Positions 33,141 through 50,313 of a stretch of 64,000 nt of DNA are shown here, in pieces. The DNA is from Branchiostoma floridae (taxonomy: Eukaryota > Chordata > Leptocardii > Amphioxiformes > Branchiostomatidae). The position numbers and the translations under genes were made by a program. The notes under the pieces are model-generated. The model searched no databases, was not told the DNA's origin, and saw only the letters and a program-made list of their open reading frames with translations. Location: positions 10,832,623-10,896,622 of the forward strand of contig NC_049980.1 of NCBI RefSeq assembly GCF_000003815.2. The letters run 5' to 3'. The stretch's first letter is position 1. Every line of letters begins with the position of its first letter.

Positions 33141-34240
33141 TAATTCCCAAGAAGGTACATAGATTTTTTTAACATGCAATTGCAAGAGACGTAACCTCAT
33201 GTTGATAATATACAATCCTGTTTTGTAAAGAAACTCTTCCATGCGAGCCAATTGTTCTTATGACCTGTTCCTCCAGAATTGGGTTATTTCTAAGCAGATG
33301 TTAGGAGTCTGGTCGTTACTTTCTCCTCAGCCCGTTTTCTTAAACGGTAACCCAAATGTAACGGTTTTACGTCCCAACATCTGCTTGGAGATATCCTGGT
33401 TGATGGAAAGACAGGCTTCAGGACATGCGCTCATTAGGAACATGTCATCTTCACTTCACCGGGTGGTAATGTTCTCGACTTTGTATGTGTGTTCGCACAT
33501 GCACATAAAGATTATGTTGATGAATTGGTGTGATTGGTTTTCAGTAGCATATAGCTATTGTTATGAAAAACATGCAAAGTTATACAAATCAGTACACAAT
33601 TCGCGTAGTTAATGAGGAAACATTATTTGTATACTGCGTTTTATGATAGGAACAAACACTTACAATAATGAAGTTGAAAAAGACGACTATTTATAGATAA
33701 ATTATGCACACGAGGGCAAAATTTGCATAATTTATGATAATATACTTATTATACAATGTTGTAATGTGATCGATAGGCAGACAATGGTTGGGAAAGGGGT
33801 CATCAATAGATGTAGATTATGAAAATGAAGGTCTCTTTCGCATGATGAACAAGAAAATATCGTATCACATTAATGATGGGTGATTCCAATTTAGCATAGT
33901 TATAACATTATCAAAATAAATAGTATAACACATGAACATCAGGAAGAGACGAACATCAGAAAGAGATCAAACTGTTGAAATTTAACAAACTTTCACAAAA
34001 ATGTACAATTACTTCACTTTTCAAACTCAGTTGATTATTCAATAGAGGTAAGGGTTCTACGAACTCTTGTTACAACATATGAAAATTCCGGGATCCATTG
34101 GATCTATCAAAACATGTACAAATTATGATAAATAATTGTCTAAGAACAACAAATTGTCTCTTGCCCCTAAGGACAGGTGGTGGCAAAACAACGTCAGGCC
34201 AATTTATCTGGATTCATGCAAATGCACCCTTTCAATTAGA

Positions 34241-34296
34241 AGCTGCGACCGAGCTGCGACTGAGCTGCGACCGAGCTGTGACCGAGCTGCGATCGT
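34241..34296. repeat. 11-bp minisatellite, about five units
   Basis: Units of gagctgcgacc with single-base variants run in tandem. Confidence 0.9.
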
Positions 34297-35101
34297 GCAA
34301 CGACAACAAAGCGAAAATAACGGTTTGACAGATAGCTCAGAGTTCATAGTTCATAGTTCAAGAAGTTTTTTACGTTTTGTGTGTTTCGTCGTATTTCAAA
34401 TAAGACCTTTGCATTGTGCATCATATTCCAATTACAAAATCAGGGGTTACAAAAATCCAATTGTATGGTCGCTTATTAGCAATCGTCGTCTGATGAAAGG
34501 GGGCATAGAGATATAGTTTTCAATCCTAGTTATTCAGAGTGTGAAAATGGGACAATACTAAGACATCATAACTCATCGGAAGTCACGCCTCCCATTTTTG
34601 CTCCCATTGGATTCATCTGTTCAATATACATTTTAACTGTTTCCTTATACATGTGTAATAATCACTACAACCTCAAATATCAGCAATTATTTCATAGTCC
34701 CACAACAATAGAACAATTGTACGGTTTCTTCCGTCAATTTCAATTTAGTATCCTGCTGTCTGTAAATGTTAAGAAATCAGATTGAAGTTACCCAAAAATT
34801 GCACATAGTTGTTATTGCTTTGACAGGGTGTTCGAGTGATAGATTGTGTATCTTTTCATACATTATCATAAGTTATCTAAACACAGCTTTCTTCTGTTAA
34901 TTTACTAGATATCATATATTTGTTATCAAACTGTTTGTATATATTCTGTTAAAGTATGTCTCAAAATCTGCCTCCTGTTTTCCATAGTCTGTACTCTGTA
35001 CACGGCTACAGCCACTCCCGTGTGTACCCGATGGTGATGCTCTGTCCGAGACGGGAATGGCTACGTTGACGATCAGAACTCAGTACTAAACTTTAGACAA
35101 C

Positions 35102-35121
35102 ACATGCAGCTAGCTGCATGT
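35102..35121. repeat. Perfect 20-bp palindrome
   Basis: acatgcagctagctgcatgt reads identically on both strands. About 50-90 bp upstream, near 35008-35063, a second hairpin (agccactcccgt with acgggaatggct) is present, so the region may be a degenerate DNA element. Confidence 0.8.
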
Positions 35122-35267
35122 CCACTTAATGTCCAAACACTTGCAGCCGATGTGCAACCAAAACCGCGAAAACCGCCGCTAAACTGCTGAACTTTGCTAC
35201 TCCCTCCGAACGCCAGGACCGACCTCCGGAACTACAGGGTTCGGCATCGTTAATAAGATCGTCTGGA

Positions 35268-35292
35268 AGAAAGAAAGAAAGAAAGAAAGACA
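35268..35292. repeat. (GAAA)n microsatellite
   Basis: Six tandem gaaa units. Confidence 0.9.
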
Positions 35293-35874
35293 CTGTCAAT
35301 AGTTAATTTTGTGCTGTGTGTTTCTACACAATTGCTACATTAGCAGGTAATGCTAATTCACTGTAATCACTATCGCTTACTATAATGTATCAATTTGATT
35401 TAAACACAGAATGAACAATGGCACTAGGCACCAGGCAAATTTATTCTGGCTACTTTCTTGAAACTGTGTTTTTGAGTCAAGAGTACTATCAGTGCGTATA
35501 GGACATACCTTCTAGGCTAGTCACCCTTCACCCCATTTAGCTACTCTGGCTATGTGTACCTTACCTTCTTTCAAGGACCAAAGGTTCTCAAAAGTCCTTT
35601 GACCGCTTTCAAAACTCCTTTGACATTCCATCTCAGGACATTGTGATATTTTCTGTCGTTTTGCTTGTCTTAACAGGTGGTCTACAGATGGGTTAAGAGA
35701 TGTAAATGTTTCTTTATTAGAAATGCACCAAGCATAATTCAATTTTGTCAGTTAAATCTGATCAGTCGTACTTGATGATAATGACAACATCCCTGCAGCT
35801 GGCAAAAACGTCTGTACCAATCGGCACTATAAACTACCTAAAGTATCTGTACGCTTCGCAGTGCTTCCCCTTAC

Positions 35875-39361
<3,487 letters not shown>

Positions 39362-41904
39362 TTAAAACTGAGGAGTCCTGAAGCAAATCTGTCCCCGGCT
39401 TTGACCTACGCTGTCTGCCGGAACCAGATGGAAAGTGTCCGTTCTGGTCAGTAATACAATAGCGGTATTCACAGCCCACACAACGCTACACAGTTCCGCC
39501 CACTGAAAGTCGTCCCTGTTATCGTCGTCCTTTCATCTCCCAAAGTGTAGTATGGGGGCTGGAATCTTAAGGGACTCTTTCTGGACATTCAATGTGGCAT
39601 CGCTTTCGGGGACGAATCGTTGGCCAGGACGTTTGTGGGTTGTTGTCGCCCGACATCGACCACCGACTGGAAGGGAGAATAAAAAAACGTTGAGTGAAAA
39701 GCTTCAAGGCTTGATTGACATATCGTCACCACAATTTAAACCGTGCCCATGTAGGGATGGCATCAAAACAATCTGCATAAGGAGCAACAGAAGCCGAATA
39801 TAGAGGAGGTCCCCATCCAACTGTAAACAAACAAGCACACACACACACACAAACACACACAATTCACCCAGTCAAATACTGTAGCCAACAATGTTCAAAG
39901 GCGCGGATAAAGCAAAGGTCGTGGACTTTTCCTATCAATCGAGCGACCAATACGTGCAACATTGAGGAACATTTACCCGCTACCTAGCTACCCTCTCCAG
40001 CAGTATTCTAGAAATCCTTGTCCTCCAGGAGCGGGATACAAAGTGCAAACTTTGCATGCTGAAGAGCGTAGGAATGTACTGAATATAGCTAAAGAATATG
40101 TTTGGCCCGAGGCTTGGTTCCCCTTATTTGTTCAAATCCATAGCGCTGAATAAGCGGCGCAGTTGAACACCAGCGCCCGTGGGAACACAACTGACGCAGT
40201 CAGCGAAGAATGACCCTTCCATCCATCCGTCTTAATTTGTCCAGCTCCCGCTGAAAGGCCCAGTTACTCCCGCCGATGTTTAGTTAACCTTTACCGGAAA
40301 TCTTTATAACTCAGTTGCATCCAAAAGTCGACGTTGCCAAGCCATGGCGATTAATTTTCCACGCAAACAGGATTCTACTAGCGGAAATACAAGAAAAATG
40401 TTCTGCAGGAAAAGTAATTTTGTTAAAAAAAAACTAAAAAAAAACATGGCGATTTCATCTGCGGTTGAGGTAATGAGATAAGCTTATTCTGTACATGGAT
40501 TTTGTTTTGTTCGTTGTCGCAGCTTTAAGAGAGGTTTTGAATTCGGTAAATGATAAAGAACGTTTGCCGTCTTTGAACACCATGCCTGAATATGAATAAG
40601 AATTGACGTCAAAGATACACCGCGTATCCAAACCCTTACAGCAGTCACCAGTCTATCACGTCTGACAACCAACCACTTTGTGCAGCTTCTGTAATGAAAA
40701 CTACACTACAAGGAAGCACCTCTCTGAGACGATATAATTTGTAACGTTTCTCAAAATAATGCAAAGTACAAAATTCGTCAATTTCAGAGAACATCTTCAA
40801 AAGTTATCCTTCTAATTGTTGTCGCGCTGTAAACGATATCGATAAAATTACATTATTGCTACTAGTATTGGCAAGATGCTTCTCTCCCTCAACATGTTAC
40901 ACGGCGGTCGGAGTCGGAAACTTCACAGATTTCTTTGCAATATTGGACATGCCTGGAATATTAATGCATAAACGGTATGTAAGACCACTAAGAGTATAAG
41001 TCTCAATCTTAACTGGCGAAACAGCTCCTCTGTACGATATTGCTTGGTACTGCATTATTTAGCTCTCGCGTTTTTTAAATGAGCCCCACTCACCCAAAAA
41101 AAACTGAATTGAGAAAGCGTTTTGTCGCAATTTTAGCCTTTTGGCTTCTGTTCCTTGCTTCTCTGCTGAGACCATTAGCCACAACAGAAACTATATTGGA
41201 CAGGCCTAGATGAGAGCAGAAGAATCTTGAGAACGTAATTGTACCAAGATTTGGCGCGACATCACAGGAGTTATCAGACGTTCACGGTAGCCAGGTTAGT
41301 CCATGTTGAATGATTATATGGGTGACATCCGCGCGCTATAATTTTTGGCCGTTTCCAAAAATGAATAGAAACAGTTTTCAACAATTTACTCTAAATCGTA
41401 AAAAGCAAATAATAAGCAACCTTTGATAAGCAAATATATGCAGTGGATTGCGAAAAAAATATCGGAAAACGTATACTAATGTCATAGGATGTTCTAAGGT
41501 CCAAAAAAAATGTGAAAGGACAAAGATGAATTCGAAGAATCCGTTGTTCGGTAACGTTTTATGATATTCTGTGTGTTCAGCCGTATGTTCAACCTCACTG
41601 ACCACTTAGAATTCATAAGGCAACTTTTCTTGGTGAAACTTTTTTATTCACCCACCCACATAAGTTTTTGGGATTCCCAGATGATGTCATCCATATAATC
41701 AAATCAACATGGCCTTAGGTCTGGCCGAGAGCAATCTACTGCCTCCTGAAACATCTTCCCCGACATCCCGCACATTAGCAATCTTCACCATCTAATTCTC
41801 AGAGAACAAATAGATGGTACAAGCTAGGACTAGGAGTGATTGGGCATTTCCTTGTGGTCCGTTATCCTGGTGAATACCTGATTAGTGCAGGGGCATCTCA
41901 CATC

Positions 41905-42825
41905 GTCCCTAATGTGATCGGGATGGTAATTCAATAGGATATTATTGAGCGCGTCGCCACTGATCATCAGGCGGGGTCATGCAGGGTCAAACTCGGTCAG
42001 GCGAGGCAAAACGCCGCTGATCCAATTAGTATTCTATCAACATTTGCCATGGATTATTTTGTATCCTAAGTCTTCAATAATCAATTAATAAAGCATGGAG
42101 TTTTCAATATCTAGAGAAAATTGAAGTTTCTGGAATAGGCCTAGGCAGTTTCGTCAATCAACAAATTGATAGTTAATTGCAAATTGTTAATTCCGTGTAT
42201 CATCTTTGTTGAGTCCAGAACCAAGTCAGAGATAATGAAAGGTGTTCCCTTCTGCTCTCTCTCCCTACTCTCCAAGTAGAGGTTCGGCTCAGGCAGTTTT
42301 GAGCGTGTTTTAAGCTAATCTCCAAGCATATCCTACAACGGCATAATCATAAGATAGTACTAAACTGGCCAAGGAGTGTAGTCAGCCAAAATGAGTCCAT
42401 TTCTCCGGTAGCCAAACACACTCCTAAGCCGGCTTCACTCCTCTGGCAGCTTTTGATACTATCTTATGCTACCGTAGAATCTGCTTGGAGATTATTTTCA
42501 GGCGTTTACATTGTATTGGGCTTGCTATTTTGTGCTGTCTTCTTTAAGGCTGAAAGACATTAAGTAAACAGTACAAAATAGAAAGTCCGATTAAAACGCC
42601 TAAAACACGTCAAAATACTGGAGCTGAATTTCTGCTTGGAAAGTATTCTGTCTCTCTCCCTTCCTGGGTCATATATACATAATCCCTACAGACAGATCGT
42701 ATTGGCCGAAGAGTGGAAATTTCTCGGAGCTGCCATTTCACCACCCCTGCTAATGCGATTTGAGCAGTAATTCAATATAATGTTATTGAGCACGTCGCCA
42801 ATTAATGGGCGGTGGGGAAATCCAC
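41905..42825. repeat. Pair of related dispersed repeats
   Basis: The block at about 41905-41990 (taatgtgatcgg, ggtaattcaata, ttattgagcgcgtcgcca, aggcgggg) recurs at about 42745-42820 (taatgcgatttg, agtaattcaata, ttattgagcacgtcgcca, gggcggtgggg). Same orientation, no coding potential. Confidence 0.7.
42317..42493. mobile_element. MITE-like element with aatctccaagca termini
   Basis: The ends aatctccaagca and tgcttggagatt are perfect inverted copies. Further in, catcctac/gtagaat and cataagatagtac/gatactatcttatg also pair. A related copy is at 28227-28381. The end word ctgcttggagat also occurs near 33380 and 58795, so the family is probably more widespread. Confidence 0.8.
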
Positions 42826-45800
42826 ATTAGGGTGGGTCTGGTCCGTTCAATCAAATTTAGAGCAGAGAATACATACAGAAGGGGCGAGTTTCAGTCCACC
42901 TGAGCAATCTTACGTGCCTATACATTCAATGTACCACATTCGAATCATCGCCTTCCTTCACATAGACACTCCTGGCAAGCCTATACTGATAAATCACATC
43001 ACAGTGCATCTAGAGAATATATACGTTGGTCTTGCCACTTACCACTTTGATGATTGAATGTATAGGACAATCGACGTGCAGTAACAAGACTGTCATGGCA
43101 GAAAAATCAGCCGTAGTACACTGAAAATAGCGTCACTAATACTATACTAGAATACCATGCCACGATGTTGAATGAATGTTCTGTAAACCCACCGTGCTGT
43201 GAGAGATATTGCTCGGTCCAAATTGTCATCTATCGGTAGCTGAAGTCTGGAGTCTGCCTGGCTCAGATTCTAGGCGATGTCATCTCTGCATAGCTTACAC
43301 GTAATAGGATTGTTCTCGATCCCACTTTGACATATAAAACCACGACCCGATGATATTTTGCCAAACCTCTTCCAGGGGAAAGTGGGGGAAATATCCAATC
43401 GCATTAAAGCGAAGTGCTCATTTGGGCAACCCCGGGACAATCATAGCGCCTGAAAGTGCAATCAGGGTGCCTATACCCATTGTCCTCAATATCACACCAG
43501 GTCAATCTAATGTGGTTTATTCCACGCAGTAAAGGGGCAGTGGATCTGATGGATTTTTGTTGACCATCTTCTTCAACAGAATAGAGCTTCGGTCAATCCT
43601 TGACCTGTATATATACGCACCTGTCCGGACCGTATGTTACACCATATGTACATTGGACACTGCCACCTGTACTTCTATTTGTATACTTCTCCAAACGTCG
43701 CGAACCTGCACAACGTAAACTTTGTGTATTTGATTCATGGCTATTTGCATAGGTGTTGAGTTCAGGCTGCGGTCAGTTCAGTCCAATTGTGATACTGGAT
43801 TCTATTACAAAGCTTTTCATGCTACAGAACAAAGGTGAAAACGGCACACTGAAAATGAAAAGCAGTCACATGGCAGTATGCCATGAAAATCCCAGTAAAG
43901 TTGTATTTTACCGTCGTCATTGAAAATTGGGAATCGTCATTGGAAATTGTGCCTAAAGCCAAAAGCTTTTTCTGTTTTTACATCGTTCTGATGACTGTTG
44001 CAAGTGTCACAATTTACATGTACCACCGTGGGCCGATAAACGCTTCTAATTGTGTCGTCTTTCAAATGAAAAATACTTTATCACTGAACTTGTTTTACAG
44101 TGGTACCGAATGTTTATTTACAGTGTACGTTTGACGTCATTGCATGACATTGTCCTACAGTTGGTCGCTGGGGCGAGTTGTTGGTAGGCAATTGAACCAT
44201 GTGTCATATAGCCTCTTGATATGCAAGACCAATTATGCAGAACCAACCAAAAAGCAAGTGGTGCCAAATGGTAACCTATGCCCGTTGAAAATTTGGATCA
44301 ACAGTCGAAGGCCACATGAGTAAAAGGGGATTCACACAAGGGCATTGTGTCAAATAGAAAATGACCTACTAGAAGTAGTATATGGACGCAGTGGGACAGC
44401 GAAACTCAAAACCCAAGGTCCAGCTCTTCCTCGATGGCATGCGGCATGCGACGAGAAAAACCAACAGTTGTCCAAGGACAACACGGAAATAATTGCCAAC
44501 GATAACTGGGCTGTATAGAACACGAACACATTCCGTCGTAATACCCTGGACATGAAGGTTGAGACCGAGGGGCCCCGAACAAAAGGCGGAATAATTACGA
44601 AGTAATCAAGTCCTCCTTGTGGGGGTCTATCGGTGTGGAACATGGCCAATATCTGCCCTCTCCCCATCACATGCCTGCCCTCCTTTTAAACGCCTGTCAT
44701 ACCCTTACCTCCAGTCTTTGTCGTTAATTAGTGATCACGTCAAATGACGTAAAAGTCTTGAATGTAAATTTACTGTATCCACTTACCTAACAAACAGAGG
44801 CCTCTTCTCTGGGTTGACTTTACAATCCCTCCCGCGCCGTGGTACCGAGCAAAATGGGTAGCTTGCGGGGCGCTGTGCTAGCGCATCGGAAAAATGTGGC
44901 GCCTGTATTATCTTAAGAAAAGTCGGGTCAGTGGTTTCTGATCCGTGTTACAACGAAAACATGATCGAAGCTAAAGATGACCTGGAGCTAGGAAGCCTGG
45001 AGGACCGGTATAGCAACTCTCCGCTGTAGTTTGAGGGATGGTACGCGAGACGTCCGGAGCGGGAGTACCGGTCCGGAATGCCGCCATACCAGCAATGCGC
45101 TCGTTCGCACCGGGAACACCTTTATGGGTATGGCTATCGAGACAGCGTTTTGTTTCTGGCCGCCAACTGGCGACAATCGTTTGTTCGCCGTCGGCATTAC
45201 GAAATGAGAGGGATGGGGAGGGGCACACATGTACACAACATGTCGACCTAGTTAGAAACATGTAAAGAACTCTGAAAGGCCGAAAATTACTTCAATTTCT
45301 TCCTTACTTCCATGGTTATGGAGGATTGATAGCAAGGTTTTGATGCACTCGCATAAACCCTTCGCATCTTCCTCATCCATTGTGATGAGGATGCAAATGA
45401 ACATCTGTAGCATAATAAGTATTAAACTGTGACAAACTTAATGTACCTTATATGATATATACAGCGTTATGACAGCACAAATCTTTGTGCCTTTCACAAT
45501 TTCTGGGTGTGAAATTGTACTTTGACTCAACTTTAACATTTGCAACGAGTGTTTAAATTGAAACATCAAAACACGTCAGCAAAGCACAGGGCAGTGTGTG
45601 TTGACACATTAATGTTGTTGGTTTTATTGTATGTTAACATAGACATATTGTTTTCTACCGTGTATCAATGTAAAAGAAAACAGCGATATGAGTTAAAAAC
45701 AGTAGCATCAATGACAAGATACAAAATACTAGTAGTAAACCTGTAATGATCTGTAATGGGTCTGTGTACAGATGTCGTGCAAGAAAACTACGGTACTTTT

Positions 45801-48060
45801 GTCATCCCCACCCCTCCACCTAAGAACTGTACGATCGGTCCCGACATTTATAAATAATCCGTTTGACGTTTGGAATAGGTCAGAGCAAGTGGCCCGTGGC
45901 CCTGCTCCATCTGAATGTCGTATTACTATTCCAGGTCCCGCCAGGCGGACAGATTTCGGAGGTCTCTACGGGAGGCGGGATGGCGTAAATTCCTCCACGA
46001 TTCCGCCCGACCTTTGCGTCATCACGGCCGGCTTGTTAATAATAGATGGCGTTTGTTGTCGGTGTCTAATACAGCATATTCATTTTGCCGATTGGCCCTT
46101 TAGCCCGAGTTACATTCGTTCTTCATAATGGGCTTGCAGACAGACTGGAGTCCATGTAACTCGTGCAATACTGTCGTACGATTATCTGCCTGACTGAAAA
46201 CACAAGGGCTGAAATAGCACTAAAACAACAATGCACGTGCAGAAATGGCACATGACGGCAAAGGTTACAGAAATAGCACAGAGATGTCGAAGTTGTTGAA
46301 ATGTCATCAGAATTATCATGTAACACATACACAAGTGTGCACACATACACACACGACACTCATGGACGAATTCTCCCCTCCGAGACGCTTTAGTAAAAAA
46401 AAACTCTCATGTGCTTTTAGTAAACAAAATGGCATGCAATTGTAAGTTGTTTCGTGAAATGCAACTGTTGAAAGCTATAATTGAACTTTTCATGTTAATC
46501 ATACCTGATAAGATTTTGACACATTATGATTATGCTACCGGTATACCAAGCACCGTCCTTTGGGAATTTGGTCGCCTTTCTTAACGCTGCAGGTAGACTT
46601 CTTATCGATAGAGGGCAACACTAGTCTATATTTGTAGTCTCGTATCCTGTTATCTTGAAATGGAACTTTCGGAACTGTCAAATTAAGCTTGAATGCATAA
46701 ATAAAGCAGGCTATCCAGTGACATTGAAAGTAAGTGTGCTAGTCTTTCTGAATTACAATTGTCAGCCCTGCTGGTTTCTATACAGCACAGTAGCATGACA
46801 TAGGCAAAGCTGCTTTCCATGACTTTTGACATACTTTCAATAGGTTATAGAAACTTTCGTTCATGTGTGGGGGGATAGTAGGAAATACATCTCAGTACTA
46901 CTTCTGAACGCTCGTTGCTTGTACTATCACGCGGCAAGAGTCTATGACACATAGGAGGATGGCGAATGATTAAGTCCATGTTTTCAGTCTGTCGATTGAA
47001 AAAGAGTCACTCAAATATCGTGGGTGCAATAGAACCACCACCAATCTTCGAAAGCTTCTGGTGGTGTCCGTGATATTCCCCTGCGGATATTCCGAAGTCG
47101 TTCGGAGAAGAGACATGCTCGACAAAGTAATTGTTCCCTTATTGCAATCCTTACATTCAATGCCATGACGTCATTGTTGAATGGAATGCCTAGATTACCA
47201 CGCATTGAACCTTTGATCCTCCTGCAGCTGGGTGCTGTGGAACTGGGTGAACAACTTTGACCTGTATGCCACCTGCACGTTGGACTACACTAACACATGC
47301 AAAAACAACGCAATCACCGTAGACATATTGGCTTGAGGAAGGCATTCCGGTGTTAGAAGGTAGGTTGCAGTGTCATTTTATGCTATTTCTCTGGCCCGTG
47401 ATTCAAATGTACGGCTCAATCGTACTTTCTTACATAAAACACAACGTACTTGTATCATATACCAAATGAACGGATGTTAGATTGAGAGTACAGAAAAGTG
47501 AATTTGTTGCGTTCTGTCCATTGTACATGTTGGCTTCTGTCGACGTTTTAAGCCCTTTTTTAACGTTTAAACTTTTACAGTTTCGAACTGTACGCACTTG
47601 AAGATATCAAAATGGTAACAAGATAAGTAGGGTAATGTTGAAATGATCAGCTGAATATGTGGTTATCCTACTATGGGCGTGGCACACAATTATATTTATG
47701 CTATCTGACCTATAAGGGTTTAACAGCAGTACAGTTTTATCACCGTGGTTTCTTATCTTAGTTCATGGACACAAGGTTGTTTCTCTGCCTCTGAATAACA
47801 ACACTTAAAACATTTACGTGAGCGCTGTATTTATGGACGTCAACTCAAGTAGCATATATCATGCTCAAATTCTCAAAACTCAAATTCTCAAAGAGAGAGT
47901 AGACGTAATAACGGCCAATGCAATCACATCCATTAGACAAAACATGTAGAAATTGCCATATCAATCATTTAAGAAGCAACGATCGTGGGACTATACACGA
48001 TCAAAAGGACACATATTCTTTAAAAAAGTATTTCTATACTCCGTGCCTCCGTTGATAACA

Positions 48061-48077
48061 AGGTCGATCAAAGGTCA
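48061..48077 (+). promoter_or_regulatory. DR5-like nuclear-receptor site
   Basis: AGGTCG, five spacer bases and AGGTCA form a direct repeat with one mismatch from the DR5 consensus bound by RAR/RXR. It lies about 43 bp upstream of the TATA box at 48120. Confidence 0.35.
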
Positions 48078-48119
48078 TTCCGAATAACAGTCTCGAAGGT
48101 CGACGGTGGAAGGTAAGCT

Positions 48120-48127
48120 TTATAAAG
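48120..48127 (+). promoter_or_regulatory. TATA box of the TMEM68-like gene
   Basis: ttataaag occurs about 100 bp upstream of a strong donor (aaacg|gtaagt at 48227/48228). A first, non-coding exon of roughly 48150-48227 spliced to the acceptor at 48864 would place the start codon 5 nt into exon 2. Start site and exon are inferred. Confidence 0.5.
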
Positions 48128-48869
48128 AGGGTCGACCCCGCGAAGCAAAACAGTCAACACTTCAAACCACTTGTACTCGAGCTCCCGTCAGCCGAATAGT
48201 CAATTACTTTGTTTTGATAATGAAACGGTAAGTTTGCAAGAGAGGTCCAGTGATAGACGTTAGTGAAGGTAAGACGTGCAGGTGATAACTTAAAGATACA
48301 CATACAGAAGTTACTTAAGCAACTGGGCATGTTTTGTGATTGAGTAAATTAGCTCCCCTTGTTTGGGTACAGTAGCTAATGTTGTAGCAGTGTGACAGGG
48401 CAGGGTCCCCAGTGTCGGAAAGTTCGACACGTAGACCTTCTTTGATAATTGTTCACAAAATATCAAGGAACTCATACCAAAACGAGTTTTTAACATTACC
48501 ATCGCCCCTAAAATTGGTTTTGTAAGCTAACTTTTGTCATGCCTTGTAAAAGACATTGTATTCAGCCATAGGCTGACATTACTTGATTTAATTAAAGAGT
48601 ACTTGAGGAGTTGAGTACTGAATACCTTTTCATACACGTGGGACTTGCAAGTACTCGATCGTATAATTTGAAGTAGTATGCATTCTTTAGTTCCTAAAAT
48701 TAATATCTATCTAAAACAAACACTTTCTTCTGTATACGTAGTTCTTTAAGAGTGGCATCATACATTCTCTCAAGACAAACGAGACATCGTATTATCAAAC
48801 TCTTTATATAGACGTTTTGACCTGTTTGACGTCGAGTCATTTTAGTCTCCACCTATCCCCACAGCCACC

Positions 48870-50266
48870 ATGTCACTCCACCCGGCTCCAGAGTCCAGCC
48901 TCTTCTGTAACGCCACCACAGAACAACTCCTTACAAACATCACCATCTTATCATGGACGGAAAGCGTCACCGTTACCATAGAGCAACTGCACATCATCAT
49001 GACAACCGTGCGAGCCATTATGGAGTTTGTCGGCGTGGAAGGTGTGGATTTGGGAGCCGTCTTTCTCCACTACCTTCCCCGTGTCATAGCCGTGCTCTTC
49101 ATCGTGCCGTGGTACATCATGGGGTCCCTGTACGTAAATGCCATCATCATCCGCTTCTACAGTGAGATGTACAACTTGAAGGACCCTTTTGACGGCAACG
49201 CTATCTGGCAGAAGGCGCGGTGCGCGGTCTCTGCCTTTTGGGCAGTCCAGGCAAAGATTTTGCACGGTGAGTGCGTGGACGATTGATTCAGGTTAATCGC
49301 TACAGACAGCTTATATCGTGTTGTTTATTTGAGCGAGGTTAGGGGGAGATAAAAAACATTTTTTTTTTCGTAAATTTGTCACGTTGTTTTTCATGTCAAT
49401 AACGCTAACCTGGCAAAGATGGGAGATGAACAGCTTTTAAAGTCATGAAACGTAAAACATTTTCTCATTTTTTATAGGTTGCAAGATTCATGATTTGACT
49501 CAACGTTAACATTGGCATCGAGTGTTAAAGTTACTTCAACTTTACAAATTCCAGCACAGGGCAGTGTGTGTTAACATTCCTGTTTATTGCCATGATAACA
49601 TGGTGTTTTCTGAAGGCGATCCATGTAGAGGGGAACAGGGTGTTAGAGGGAGATAAAATTTCACACGTCTTGATTATCATTTTTCATATCAATAACACTC
49701 GCTTGGTGAAGATGGGAAATGAATAGCTCTTAAAGTCATATTAAGTAAAACATTTTTTTACAGGTTACGAGATTCACGGCTATGAGAAGCTACCAAAGGA
49801 CGGTCCAGGTCTGATTGTGTACTACCACGGCACCCTGCCTGTGGACTGTTACTACATGATGGCGAGGATCAACCTGGACCAGGGCAGACCGCTGTGTGCC
49901 ATGACCGACCGGTTCATGTTCAGTATTCCAGGTACATGTGTTGTGTCCGCTCTTCAATATCTGTTGAAGGGAGTCATACTTTTACTTCATTCAAATAAAG
50001 CCGTTATCACACAACAGAAAAATATCTCACGAAACGGGTACATGTACGTGAGCTCTAATGGACATTTTCGGTTACCGTAGTAATAAGGCCGGTGTCGTCC
50101 CGATCACTGCAGGATTTTCAGAGATCGGTCCATGGTCACCGAGACATAGTCTCGAGAGGGGGAGCTGATTTACCAAACTGCTTTTTCGTTTTGCGATCGG
50201 GTTGCGGTAAAATTTCCTTTACTAGCACAGAGAACCTTCGCAGATGTTGAAAATCACGAATCAGTG

Positions 50267-50313
<47 letters not shown>

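Noticed and set aside
35008..35063. Possible small structured RNA
   Set aside because: The stem agccactcccgt/acgggaatggct is short, and no tRNA anticodon arm or other RNA family shape could be fitted; more likely a decayed hairpin element.
44790..44880. Possible minus-strand 5' UTR exon ending tgttag|gtaagtgg
   Set aside because: The donor is good, but nothing ties it to the cholinesterase gene 5.5 kb away; it needs transcript data.
44988..45265. Overlapping frames on both strands in a C/G-richer stretch
   Set aside because: No domain, no consistent splice sites; open frames are expected by chance in such composition.
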